Origin: Clostridia bacterium
Lineage (GTDB): Bacteria; Bacillota_A; Clostridia; Oscillospirales; CAG-272
Direction of reading: 5' to 3'
DNA: 42,127 bases
Assembly (NCBI GenBank): GCA_017501175.1
Contig: JAFVXK010000028.1
Span: forward strand, 1 to 42,127
Part shown: positions 19,372-27,090 of the stretch, one piece after another
Layout: the number at the start of each line of letters is the position of its first letter
Position numbering within the stretch: position 1 is the stretch's first letter
Program-made: the position numbers and the translations under genes
The notes under the pieces: generated by a model
Told to the model about the DNA's origin: nothing
What the model saw: only the letters and a program-made list of their open reading frames with translations
Database searches by the model: none

Positions 19372-21300
19372 ATGAAGAAAATTCTCAGTTTGGCTCTCGT
19401 ATGCGTTATGCTCGTTGTTACGCTTGCGAGCTGCTCGTACAATTTCGCCAACGACAGTATGAGCAATTACGTTACCTTTGGCGACAGTGAATTCAAGGCG
19501 TTTAAGGACGCGCTTCTTAAGCTCACTATCGAGGATGGCAGCTTCACTCCCACAAAGGACGGAGAAATCAGAGCACAGAAGGTGCTTGAAACGGTTTACA
19601 ACACCGTGGGTAAGGAGGCAGACCTCACCGCAAAGCTCACCGAGGGCACTCCCGGCACTTACGATATTCTCTACTATGCATACTACTGCACCGCAAACTT
19701 CGAGGGCGCAGAGAACGTGGTTCTCTACGCATCTAATATGAAGGAGTCCTCTGCTACAAAGCTTCAGCTTGGCATGGTATCTACCGCAGGCGACCTTGAT
19801 ACCGCCATTATGGAGGCTATTAAGGATAAGGACATCAAGGACTATCTCTACAAGACCGACGTTAGCACCGAAACCGTGCTTAAGTACGGTGATAAGGTTT
19901 ACGTTTCCTACACCTACGACTACACCAAGGACGGCGCCATAAAGACCGTTAAGGCAACCTACGAGCTTATGACGCTCACCGAGGGCGATGAACTCAGCAA
20001 GGCTATCATTGACAACTGCCAGAAGGTTGCAACCAAGAAGGATACCTTCAAGGTTACTATCGACGGAGTTGAGCGCACTTACAAGAACACCATAGTTGAT
20101 TGGGTAGTTACCGAGGATAACAAGCTTGGCGAGTTCGCTGTCAAGGACTTCGACGACACCAAGTCTGTAACCGACGTTGCGGGCGCTTCCCGCAAGCTTG
20201 CCGACATCAAGGACAAGACCATCACCTATCACGTTTACCCCGTTTATTTTGTAAAATCTCCCGAGTTTACCGCAACGCTTATTCTTGACTCGCTCGTTGG
20301 TGCAAGTCTTACGAAGGACCTCTTCGACGTTTTTAAGAACGAGGACTACAAGACCACCGTTGACGGCAAGGAGGTTAAGCTCTCCGCTCTCGTAGAGGAG
20401 CTTGCAGCGCTTTGCAAGTCCCGTGACGACGCAGAAACCGCGCTTTCCACCGCAGAAAAAACTCTTGAGAGCAAGAAAGAAGCGGTAGAGAAGGCGGGCG
20501 AGAATGCTACCGAGGCTCAGAAGACGGCTGTTGAAACAGCCGAGGCCGCTGTTAAAACAGCCAAGGACAACTTGGATGCAGCGCAGGGCAAGGTTGACAC
20601 TAAGATTGAACAGATTTTTGCTACCGGCTCTGACGTTGAAGACAAGATAATAGAGGAATACAAGAAGCTCGCAGAGGAAACTCTCGAGAACGAGTATAAC
20701 AACGCTATCATAGAGAAAATCGCAAAAGAGGTATGGGCTCTTATAGAAACCGTTAAGGTTAACTCTCTTCCCGAGAAGGCTGTAAACGAGGCTTACGAGC
20801 GTATTCTTGAAAACCACGAGTACACCTTCTACACCGGTACTGCGGGTTCTTCCTCGAGTCAGTCCAATTACAGCAAGTATAACGGTTCGTTCGATGCTTA
20901 TCTCATCGAAACCTTTGCAAAGGGCAAGACCAAGGCTGATGCACTTGCAGAGGTTCGTAAGCAGGCAGAGGAGGCTGTGAAGCCTATCGTTCAGCTTTAC
21001 GCGGTAGCAGAAAAGTACGACTGCGTAGTTACCGACAAGGAGTATAAAGAGGAATTCGTCAAGGGTAACTCCTCTTACGACTACTACGTAGAAACCTACG
21101 GTGAAACGAACCTTCGTACCGTATATCAGTTTGATAAGCTCCTTTCTACCATTCTTGAGGTAGAAACCTATGAGGACGGTGACAATAAGGGCGAGATGAA
21201 GGAATACGTTTACACCGAGGGTGTAACCGAAGGAAAGCTTCCCTTCAAGAACATTAAGTACGAAATCAAGGCTGAAGAGGACGAGTCCGAAGAGGATTGA
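19372..21300 (+). CDS. Lipoprotein with trigger-factor-like C-terminal region and coiled coil
   Basis: 642 residues with a lipoprotein signal (MKKILSLALVCVMLVVTLASC, lipobox LASC). Residues about 165-215 (VLKYGDKVYVSYTYDYTKDG, then LTEGDEL) have the opening pattern of FKBP-type isomerase domains. An Ala/Lys/Glu coiled coil spans about 345-430 (ETALSTAEKTLESKK, AAVKTAKDNLDAAQGK). The last 130 residues, with ALAEVRKQAEEAVKPIVQLY, AVAEKYDCVVTDKEYKEEF and a final acidic tail, look like the helical chaperone arm of trigger factor or SurA. Best guess: a membrane-anchored extracytoplasmic foldase. An alternative is a structural lipoprotein with a chance helical match. It has its own promoter and terminator; a related lipoprotein lies one gene downstream. 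Confidence 0.6.
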   Translation: MKKILSLALVCVMLVVTLASCSYNFANDSMSNYVTFGDSEFKAFKDALLKLTIEDGSFTPTKDGEIRAQKVLETVYNTVGKEADLTAKLTEGTPGTYDILYYAYYCTANFEGAENVVLYASNMKESSATKLQLGMVSTAGDLDTAIMEAIKDKDIKDYLYKTDVSTETVLKYGDKVYVSYTYDYTKDGAIKTVKATYELMTLTEGDELSKAIIDNCQKVATKKDTFKVTIDGVERTYKNTIVDWVVTEDNKLGEFAVKDFDDTKSVTDVAGASRKLADIKDKTITYHVYPVYFVKSPEFTATLILDSLVGASLTKDLFDVFKNEDYKTTVDGKEVKLSALVEELAALCKSRDDAETALSTAEKTLESKKEAVEKAGENATEAQKTAVETAEAAVKTAKDNLDAAQGKVDTKIEQIFATGSDVEDKIIEEYKKLAEETLENEYNNAIIEKIAKEVWALIETVKVNSLPEKAVNEAYERILENHEYTFYTGTAGSSSSQSNYSKYNGSFDAYLIETFAKGKTKADALAEVRKQAEEAVKPIVQLYAVAEKYDCVVTDKEYKEEFVKGNSSYDYYVETYGETNLRTVYQFDKLLSTILEVETYEDGDNKGEMKEYVYTEGVTEGKLPFKNIKYEIKAEEDESEED

Positions 21301-21322
21301 TTTTCGTCATAACAAGACAACC

Positions 21323-21357
21323 AAGGGGCTGCAGTCAATTGACAGCCCCTTAATTTT
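21323..21357 (+). terminator. Rho-independent terminator after the foldase-like lipoprotein
   Basis: Stem AAGGGGCTG / CAGCCCCTT (21323-21331 with 21343-21351), followed by AATTTTT. Confidence 0.85.
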
Positions 21358-21387
21358 TAAAATCGTCATATTATTCGGGAGAAGAGT

Positions 21388-21822
21388 ATGAAAAAGGTTA
21401 AGCTATACACCGACGGCGCTTGCAGGGGAAATCCCGGACGCGGCGGCTGGGGAGCAATTCTCGTCTATGGCAGCTTTGAAAAGGAGCTGTCGGGCGGAGA
21501 ACGTGAAACCACTAACAACAGAATGGAGCTTCTTGCGGCAATAGAGGGGCTTTCAGCCTTGAAAGAGCCCTGCGAGGTGGAGCTTTACTCGGATTCTAAA
21601 TACCTCGTTGATGCTCATAACGAAGGTTGGGTTGACGCGTGGCGCTCTCACGGCTGGCGTCGCGGTAAGGACGAGCTTAAAAACCCTGACCTTTGGCAGA
21701 GGCTTTCGGAGCTTACGGCTATACATAAGGTGACGTTTATTTGGGTTAAGGGGCATAACGGCCACGATTATAATGAGCGCTGTGACGCTCTGGCGACCGC
21801 CTATGCCGACTCTTTTCTTTGA
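21388..21822 (+). CDS. rnhA: Ribonuclease HI
   Basis: A 144-residue nuclease that removes the RNA strand of RNA-DNA hybrids. The active-site set is complete and in register with the E. coli enzyme: D9 (YTDGAC), E47 (NNRMEL), D69 (YSDSKY), H123 (KGHNGH) and D133 (NERCDALA). The basic handle region ([10 protein letters not shown], about 85-94) is also present, as in the type HI form. Ribosome binding site GGGAG precedes the ATG at 21388. It sits between two lipoprotein genes, 25 bp before the start of the second, so it is probably co-transcribed with the downstream gene; no promoter was clear in the short upstream gap. Confidence 0.95.
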   Translation: MKKVKLYTDGACRGNPGRGGWGAILVYGSFEKELSGGERETTNNRMELLAAIEGLSALKEPCEVELYSDSKYLVDAHNEGWVDAWRSHGWRRGKDELKNPDLWQRLSELTAIHKVTFIWVKGHNGHDYNERCDALATAYADSFL

Positions 21823-21846
21823 TTTTAAAATGAAATGGGAGATTGT

Positions 21847-23394
21847 ATGAGAAAGATAATTACTCTGGTTTTGCTTCTTTGTCTTTTTCTGCCTCTTGTT
21901 GCTGTGAGCTTTAGCTCCTGCGGCGGTGATGAAAAGACGTACAGCTTTGATTATATCGGAGAGGACCTTACGAAATACGTTGCCATATCGCCCGCTGATT
22001 ATAAGGGATATACTCTTACGGTCAAGCTCGGCGCTATAACCGATAAATCGGTTGAGGAGCAGATAATGCAGACTCTTTACGAGTTCCGCTCCGACGAGGC
22101 GAAAAATCCCGGCAAAACATCTCCCCTTACTGTTGGCGATACTCTTGAGATGTGGTATCGCGGCTATACTAAGGACGAGAATGGAAGAGAAATTGATGTG
22201 TCGGGCTTTTCAAATATGACGAGCAGCTCTGCGTATAAGCTTGGAATAGGCTCGGCAAAGCTTCCGCTCGGTGTCGAAAGCTCTCTTGTTGGCGTGGTTA
22301 TTGCAGATTATTCATCGCTTGAGAGCGTGAAAAAGTCTGCGGGCGAGGCTATAACCGAAAATGATATAATTTATATCAGCTATTCGCTCCTTTCCGCAAC
22401 CGACGGGCAAAAGAGTAAAAGCGGCGTCAGAATAGACCTCTCAAGCGTGGACCTTGACTCCAAATTCGGTAAAGGCTTCCGTGATTACTTCATCGGCAAG
22501 GCAATTCCCGAGTCAAATGGGAAGCTTGCTTCCTTTACAACCTCGGGAGAAAACGGAAGTCTTGTCTATAAGGACGTAAAAATTGACACGGCGTATCCAA
22601 AGGACTCGAATTATCTCACAGTTGAGGCTCGCCTTCCTTACGACTATGAGGATTACGATATGGCGGGCAGTATAATATACTTCGATATATTCCCGCACTA
22701 TTTCACAGCTTACGACGTGCCTGAGCTTAACGATGAGTTTATTCTTGAAAATCTCGAGGGACTTGAGGTGACCGAAGAGATGCTTTCGGGCTTTGAGGGC
22801 GACGGCTTGGCGGAAAAATACAAGGCGCTTGTAAAAGCGGCGCTTTCGGAAAGTAGGGAAGAGCAGCTTGCCTCTATAAAAGAAGAGGCTATGTGGTATC
22901 ACTACAATGACAAGGCGGTTATTATAGAATATCCCGAGGACGCTCTGATGGCGGTTTATACCGCCGACGTCTCTGAAATCGAGCTCGTATGGTCGCAGTA
23001 CAAGGATAGCTACCCAAAGCTTGATGACTTTGCGCGCGCCTACCTTTCTCTTGACTCGGGCGAGGATTGGAAGGAAAGCCTTATGGAAAAGGCAAAATCC
23101 GAGGTTAAGGAGAAGCTTATCTTCTATTATATAATAAAGGAAGAGGGACTTCTCGCTCCTGAAAGCGAATTCAAGAAGCATTACGATGAGCTTTTTGAGG
23201 AATACGTCGATTACTATCTTGACGGAAAGACCGTCGAGAATTACGAGAGCGAGGCGAAATACGCCGAGGCTCGCCTTGATGCCGAGGAGGCGGTGCTTGA
23301 CTATTACGGAGAGAGCTTCTTTGCCGACCAGGCGTACTATCAGTATGCAATCGACAAGGTTTTGAATTTTGCCGTCGTTGAAATAATAGAATGA
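21847..23394 (+). CDS. Trigger-factor-like lipoprotein (FKBP-like domain plus helical chaperone arm)
   Basis: About 515 residues. The ATG at 21847, after GGGAG, is preferred over one at 21835 because it begins directly with the signal (MRKIITLVLLLCLFLPLV, lipobox FSSC). An N-terminal segment (about 45-80, GYTLTVKLGAITDKSVEEQI) resembles the strand-helix that precedes the isomerase domain in trigger factor. Residues about 95-165 (LTVGDTLEMWYRGYTKD, SSAYKLGIGSAKLPLG, ESSLVGV) follow the FKBP pattern of G-D-x-h-x-h-x-Y-x-G and a closing lG-x-G element. From about 300 on it is helical and acidic (EVKEKLIFYYIIKEEGLLA, SEFKKHYDELFEEY), as in trigger factor arms. Likely an anchored peptidyl-prolyl isomerase or foldase outside the membrane; whether it is active cannot be judged by eye. 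Confidence 0.68.
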   Translation: MRKIITLVLLLCLFLPLVAVSFSSCGGDEKTYSFDYIGEDLTKYVAISPADYKGYTLTVKLGAITDKSVEEQIMQTLYEFRSDEAKNPGKTSPLTVGDTLEMWYRGYTKDENGREIDVSGFSNMTSSSAYKLGIGSAKLPLGVESSLVGVVIADYSSLESVKKSAGEAITENDIIYISYSLLSATDGQKSKSGVRIDLSSVDLDSKFGKGFRDYFIGKAIPESNGKLASFTTSGENGSLVYKDVKIDTAYPKDSNYLTVEARLPYDYEDYDMAGSIIYFDIFPHYFTAYDVPELNDEFILENLEGLEVTEEMLSGFEGDGLAEKYKALVKAALSESREEQLASIKEEAMWYHYNDKAVIIEYPEDALMAVYTADVSEIELVWSQYKDSYPKLDDFARAYLSLDSGEDWKESLMEKAKSEVKEKLIFYYIIKEEGLLAPESEFKKHYDELFEEYVDYYLDGKTVENYESEAKYAEARLDAEEAVLDYYGESFFADQAYYQYAIDKVLNFAVVEIIE

Positions 23395-23410
23395 GTTTTG
23401 TTTAAAAACT

Positions 23411-23438
23411 AAGGACTGCCGCTTGAGCGGCAGTCCTT
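23411..23438. terminator. Bidirectional Rho-independent terminator
   Basis: Perfect 12-bp stem (AAGGACTGCCGC / GCGGCAGTCCTT) with a TTGA loop between two convergent genes. The minus strand continues AGTTTTTAAAC, the plus strand TTCGCG. Confidence 0.88.
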
Positions 23439-23455
23439 TTCGCGTATTAAATGTT

Positions 23456-26155
23456 TTATACTCTGTCTTTCTTTTTGTCAACAGCTCTGTGAATTATCTT
23501 AACTATCTCAACGATAGGAATAATGAGAATTGCGAGAGCGAAAGCGATGCCGTACTCGGGAAGGTCAAGCTGTGCAAGCTCAAACGCATTAGCGAGAACG
23601 GGAATTTCGATAACCACCGTGGTAAGAAGCAGAGAGAGAGCAGCCGCGCCCCAGAGCCAAAGGTTCTGACCCTTCATCTTGAAAATAGAGCCGTGAAGGG
23701 ACCTCATATTGAATGCGTGGCAGATTTCACAGAGCGAGAGGGTGAGGAACGCCATGCTCGTGCCAACCTTTCCTGCGTATGCGGTAAGTGCATCTCCGAC
23801 AAGACCTGCGGCGTGAGGGTCGGTGTTAACCAGCACGAAGCGGCCTATAAGATACGACGCCATAGTGATAACGGTAACGAGAATGCCCTGATATGCAACC
23901 GCAAATCCAAGACCGCCCGCGAAGATGCCTTCCTTCGAATCACGGGGACGGCGGTTCATAATGTTCTTTTCAGGCTTTTCCATACCAAGAGCGAGAGCGG
24001 GGAAGCAGTCGGTGATAAGGTTTATCCACAGAAGATGCACGGGTGCGAAGATCGTGAATCCAAAGAGCGTTGCGAAGAATATCGTAAGAACCTCGGAGAG
24101 ATTAGACGCAAGCAAGAACTGAATAGCCTTGCGGATATTATCGTAAATTCTGCGTCCTTCGCCAACCGCGGAAACTATCGTAGCGAAGTTATCGTCTGCG
24201 AGTATCATATCGGCAACGTTCTTTGTAACGTCTGTACCGGTGATACCCATTCCGACGCCGATGTCGGCGTTTTTGATAGAGGGCGCGTCGTTGACACCGT
24301 CACCGGTCATGGCGGTAACCTTGCCCTTTTTGCGCCAAGCGTTGACAATTCTTGTTTTGTGCTCGGGCTGAACTCTTGCGTAAACCGAGTACTTTTCAAC
24401 GAGAGCTTCAAACTCCTCGTCGGAAATATCGTCGAGTTCTGCGCCCATAATAGCCTCGGACGCATCGGTGATAATACCGAGCTCAATAGCAATTGCAACA
24501 GCGGTGTCCTTGTGGTCGCCGGTTATCATAATGGGACGGATACCTGCCGAGCGGCACTCGTCAATAGCCGCCTTAACCTCGGGACGAACAGGGTCTATCA
24601 TACCTACAAGACCGATGAAGATAAGGTCGCACTCAACGGCTTCGGGCTCGTATGCCGCAGGCTCTGCGGTAAGGTCCTTCTTTGCCGCCGCGAGAACACG
24701 GAGCGCCTTGTCTGCCATCGCCTTATTAGCTGCGAGAGCCTTAGCCTTGATGTCGTCGGTCATATCGACTATTTCACCGCCAACGAGAGCCTTCGAGCAC
24801 TTTTTGAGAAGCTCGTCGGGCGCACCCTTCGTGAACTGTACGAGCTTGCCGTCCTCGGTCTTGTGAATGGTGGACATCATTTTTCTGCCGGAGTCGAAGG
24901 GAACTTCGCCTATTCTGACGTATACGTTCTTCTGGGTGCTCTTTGAGAACCCTAGCTTTTCGGCATAGTTTACGAGAGCCGCCTCGGTGGGTTCGCCAAT
25001 GGCAGTTTTAGCCTCTTCGTCAAATTCGGCGTCGGAGCAGAGTGACATCGCGTTTGCGAGAAGATTTTCGTCATCGCCGTAGTGGTCAACTACGGTCATC
25101 TTATTTTGAGTAAGAGTACCGGTCTTATCAGAGCAGATTATCTGCGTACAACCAAGGGTTTCAACTGCGGTCAGCTTTCTGATTATCGCGTTTCTCTTTG
25201 ACATATTTGTAACGCCGATGGAGAGAACTATCGTAACAACGGTAGCAAGTCCCTCGGGGATTGCCGCAACCGCAAGCGAGATAGCTATCATAAAGGAGTT
25301 GAGAATAGGCTCGAAGCCAACGCCGTCACGAATAAGCTGTACGCCAAAGATAACTACGCAGATACCGATAACGAGGTAGGTGAGAATTTTGGATAAATCA
25401 GCGAGCTTTATTTGAAGAGGAGTTTTACCCTCCTCGGCTTGTGAAAGAGCGTCTGCAATCTTACCCATCTCGGTTTCCATACCGGTTGCAACTACGACTG
25501 CTTTGCCGCGTCCGTAAACCACGGTAGAGCCCATAAAGACCATATTTTTTCTGTCGCCAAGCGCAACGTCACCGTTTTCACCTGCGGTGAGAGTGCCGTC
25601 CTTCTTATCAACGGGAACCGACTCACCCGTGAGAGCCGCCTCCTCTATCTTCATAGAGGCACATTCGATGATACGAGCGTCTGCAGGAACTGCGTCACCC
25701 GCCTCAAGAACTATAATGTCGCCAACTACCAAGTCTTCGCTCGGAATACTTATCTGTTTGCCGTCGCGAATTACCTTGCTCTGCGCTTTGGACATTTCTT
25801 GCAGGGCTTCAAGCGCCTTTTCGGCTTTGCTCTCCTGGAACACGCCGAGAACGGCGTTAATGAGAACAACGGCAAGAATAATAACAACGTCAGCAGGGAA
25901 CGCCCAAGCGCCGTGAGCTAAGCCTTCATAGATTTCAAGACCTGCCGAAATTGCCGCCGCCACCAGAAGTATGATGGTCATAGGTTCTGCGAGTTGCTTA
26001 AAGAAGCGCTTTATAAGCGACTCCTTCTTGCCCTCTGCGAGCTTGTTTTTGCCGTTTTCTTCAAGTCTTCTTTCGGCTTCTGCCGAGGAAAGACCCGCCT
26101 CGGTAGAGTTCACCTCGTCAAGAACGGCTGATTTTTCCTTGAGGTATTCTTTCAT
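23456..26155 (-). CDS. P2A-type cation-transporting ATPase (Ca2+ type) under a Mn2+-type riboswitch
   Basis: About 899 residues of a SERCA/PMCA-like pump. Seen: N-terminal cation-ATPase domain (GLSSAEAERRLEENGKNKL), LTGESVPV in the actuator domain, phosphorylated D343 in CSDKTGTLTQNKM, TGDGVNDAPSIKNADIG, and six further membrane helices. Ion-site features fit a Ca2+ type: VAAIPEGLA in helix 4, SNLSEV in helix 5 and NLITDCFPALALG in helix 6. The ATG at 26155 after AAAGGG is preferred; the frame extends upstream to 26227 but that part lies in the leader terminator. The leader carries a yybP-ykoY-like element, and this riboswitch class often controls such ATPases, so Mn2+ export is as likely as Ca2+. 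Monocistronic, ending at the bidirectional terminator. Confidence 0.93.
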   Translation of the reverse strand: MKEYLKEKSAVLDEVNSTEAGLSSAEAERRLEENGKNKLAEGKKESLIKRFFKQLAEPMTIILLVAAAISAGLEIYEGLAHGAWAFPADVVIILAVVLINAVLGVFQESKAEKALEALQEMSKAQSKVIRDGKQISIPSEDLVVGDIIVLEAGDAVPADARIIECASMKIEEAALTGESVPVDKKDGTLTAGENGDVALGDRKNMVFMGSTVVYGRGKAVVVATGMETEMGKIADALSQAEEGKTPLQIKLADLSKILTYLVIGICVVIFGVQLIRDGVGFEPILNSFMIAISLAVAAIPEGLATVVTIVLSIGVTNMSKRNAIIRKLTAVETLGCTQIICSDKTGTLTQNKMTVVDHYGDDENLLANAMSLCSDAEFDEEAKTAIGEPTEAALVNYAEKLGFSKSTQKNVYVRIGEVPFDSGRKMMSTIHKTEDGKLVQFTKGAPDELLKKCSKALVGGEIVDMTDDIKAKALAANKAMADKALRVLAAAKKDLTAEPAAYEPEAVECDLIFIGLVGMIDPVRPEVKAAIDECRSAGIRPIMITGDHKDTAVAIAIELGIITDASEAIMGAELDDISDEEFEALVEKYSVYARVQPEHKTRIVNAWRKKGKVTAMTGDGVNDAPSIKNADIGVGMGITGTDVTKNVADMILADDNFATIVSAVGEGRRIYDNIRKAIQFLLASNLSEVLTIFFATLFGFTIFAPVHLLWINLITDCFPALALGMEKPEKNIMNRRPRDSKEGIFAGGLGFAVAYQGILVTVITMASYLIGRFVLVNTDPHAAGLVGDALTAYAGKVGTSMAFLTLSLCEICHAFNMRSLHGSIFKMKGQNLWLWGAAALSLLLTTVVIEIPVLANAFELAQLDLPEYGIAFALAILIIPIVEIVKIIHRAVDKKKDRV

Positions 26156-26192
26156 TATATTTTCCCTTTCATAATTTAGGAAGCATCTCGAC

Positions 26193-26225
26193 AAAAAAAG
26201 AGACCTATCCCGGAGGATAAGTCTC
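26193..26225 (-). terminator. Riboswitch-controlled terminator in the P2A-ATPase leader
   Basis: On the minus strand an 11-bp stem (GAGACTTATCC / GGATAGGTCTC, one wobble pair) with a TCCG loop is followed by seven T. Its 5' arm uses the same bases (GAGACTTAT) that close the riboswitch aptamer, so the two structures exclude each other. Confidence 0.85.
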
Positions 26226-26328
26226 ATCGTTGACAGTGGGGAACAGGGCTCCTTACTGTAAAAATAAAGCCAGAACGTAGTTCATGATGTTGACTTTATT
26301 CCGTTAATCCGTCGATTACTCCCTTATT
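26217..26328 (-). promoter_or_regulatory. yybP-ykoY-like (Mn2+) riboswitch aptamer
   Basis: Read on the minus strand, the leader gives AATAAG-GGAGTA-ATCG at the 5' side and CGAT-GAGAC-TTAT at the 3' side, so ATAAG pairs with CTTAT (P1) and ATCG with CGAT (P2) around the conserved GGGAGTA and GAGAC-like joints. Between them AATAAAGTC and GGCTTTATT form another stem, matching the AAAGUC...GGCUUU arrangement of the B. subtilis yybP element as I remember it. Ligand binding would hold GAGACTTAT in P1 and prevent the terminator, giving an ON switch. The predicted transcript starts at about 26329, at the aptamer edge. The class call is by eye, without a covariance search. Confidence 0.75.
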
Positions 26329-26335
26329 TATATAA

Positions 26336-26364
26336 ATTCTACCACTTTTTATAAGAAAAGTCAA
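26336..26364 (-). promoter_or_regulatory. Sigma-A promoter of the riboswitch-P2A-ATPase transcript
   Basis: On the minus strand: -35 TTGACT (26364-26359), 17-bp spacer, -10 TAGAAT (26341-26336). Transcription would begin next to the riboswitch. The 326 bp between this ATPase start and the arsR start hold only this unit and the divergent arsR promoter and operator. Confidence 0.8.
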
Positions 26365-26413
26365 TAACCTCATCATAATTTTATTGAAACTTCGATTTTT
26401 TTATTCAGACTTC

Positions 26414-26442
26414 TTGACATATTTCACAATTTTTGATATAAT
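26414..26442 (+). promoter_or_regulatory. Consensus sigma-A promoter of the arsR-HMA-P1B operon
   Basis: -35 TTGACA (26414-26419), 17-bp spacer, -10 TATAAT (26437-26442). Confidence 0.88.
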
Positions 26443-26447
26443 ACAAA

Positions 26448-26469
26448 CAGTTGAACAATCATTCAACTG
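26448..26469 (+). promoter_or_regulatory. ArsR/SmtB-type operator
   Basis: Perfect 8-bp inverted repeat CAGTTGAA-N6-TTCAACTG containing the TGAACA/ATTCA pattern typical of ArsR/SmtB operators. It lies just after the -10, over the transcription start, and 12 bp before the arsR start codon, so binding would block initiation. Confidence 0.82.
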
Positions 26470-26481
26470 TAAGGAGATAAA

Positions 26482-26850
26482 ATGAGGGATTTTGAAAGAT
26501 TAGACACCCCAAGCTGCGAGTGCTGCGAGCTGCATTCGGCAGAAATAGAGCATACCCGAAAAAATATGCCGCCCGAAACCGAGCTTTACGAGCTATCCGA
26601 CTTTTTCAAGGTGCTCGGTGACTCGACGAGAATGAAGATACTCTTTGCCATAGACGACGGACCGCTTTGCGTTTGCGATATCGCGGCGCTTCTCGGAATG
26701 ACTAAGTCTGCGGTGTCGCATCAGCTGAAAATTTTGCGTCAGTGCGACCTCGTTACCTATAAAAAGGTGGGCAAGAACGTCTTTTACGAGCCGGCGGACG
26801 AGCATGTGCGCGATATAATCGAGAAGGCTCTTCAGCATATCAGAGAATAA
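26482..26850 (+). CDS. ArsR/SmtB-family metal-sensing repressor
   Basis: A 122-residue winged-helix repressor that should release its operator on binding Zn(II) or Cd(II)/Pb(II). Two metal sites are visible. The alpha5 set D106-x-H108...H119...E122 has the same spacing as SmtB (D, H, H, E). A Cys set, C12/C14/C15 in the N-terminal arm plus C63-x-C65 in LCVCD, matches the alpha3N site of CadC. The DNA helix is MTKSAVSHQLKILRQ. AAGGAG precedes the ATG at 26482. It is the first gene of a metal-export operon, autoregulated through the 26448-26469 operator. Confidence 0.93.
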   Translation: MRDFERLDTPSCECCELHSAEIEHTRKNMPPETELYELSDFFKVLGDSTRMKILFAIDDGPLCVCDIAALLGMTKSAVSHQLKILRQCDLVTYKKVGKNVFYEPADEHVRDIIEKALQHIRE

Positions 26851-26874
26851 TTTTCGTAAAGGAGATAGAATGAA

Positions 26875-27090
26875 ATGAAGATGAAATTTGAAATTACAGG
26901 AATTGACTGTCCGAATTGCGCTGCAAAGCTTGCGGGAATGATGGAGAAGTGCTCCGGAATAACCTCGGCGAAGATAAACTTTCTTGCCGAGAAGCTGACG
27001 GTTGAGAGCGAGCTTTCGGAGCTCGATACTATTTCGCTTCTACAAAAGACGGCAGATAGCTTTGAGCCCGGCATTGAAATTAAAAAATGA
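26875..27090 (+). CDS. Stand-alone HMA heavy-metal-binding domain protein
   Basis: A 71-residue single-domain protein with the fold pattern of the heavy-metal-associated domain and the GIDCPNCAAKL loop (Cys-x-x-Cys). It lies directly before a P1B-ATPase that lacks an N-terminal HMA domain and overlaps it by 4 bp (ATGA), so it probably acts as the delivery domain in trans. GGAG lies upstream of the ATG at 26875; an ATG at 26870 stops after two codons. Confidence 0.9.
   Translation: MKMKFEITGIDCPNCAAKLAGMMEKCSGITSAKINFLAEKLTVESELSELDTISLLQKTADSFEPGIEIKK

Noticed and set aside
19237..20817. Long open frame antisense to the foldase-like lipoprotein gene
   Set aside because: No family motif, hydrophobic low-complexity product, and the opposite strand has a lipoprotein signal, promoter and terminator. 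Similar antisense frames at 23423-24946 (+) and 31950-33161 (+) were rejected for the same reason.
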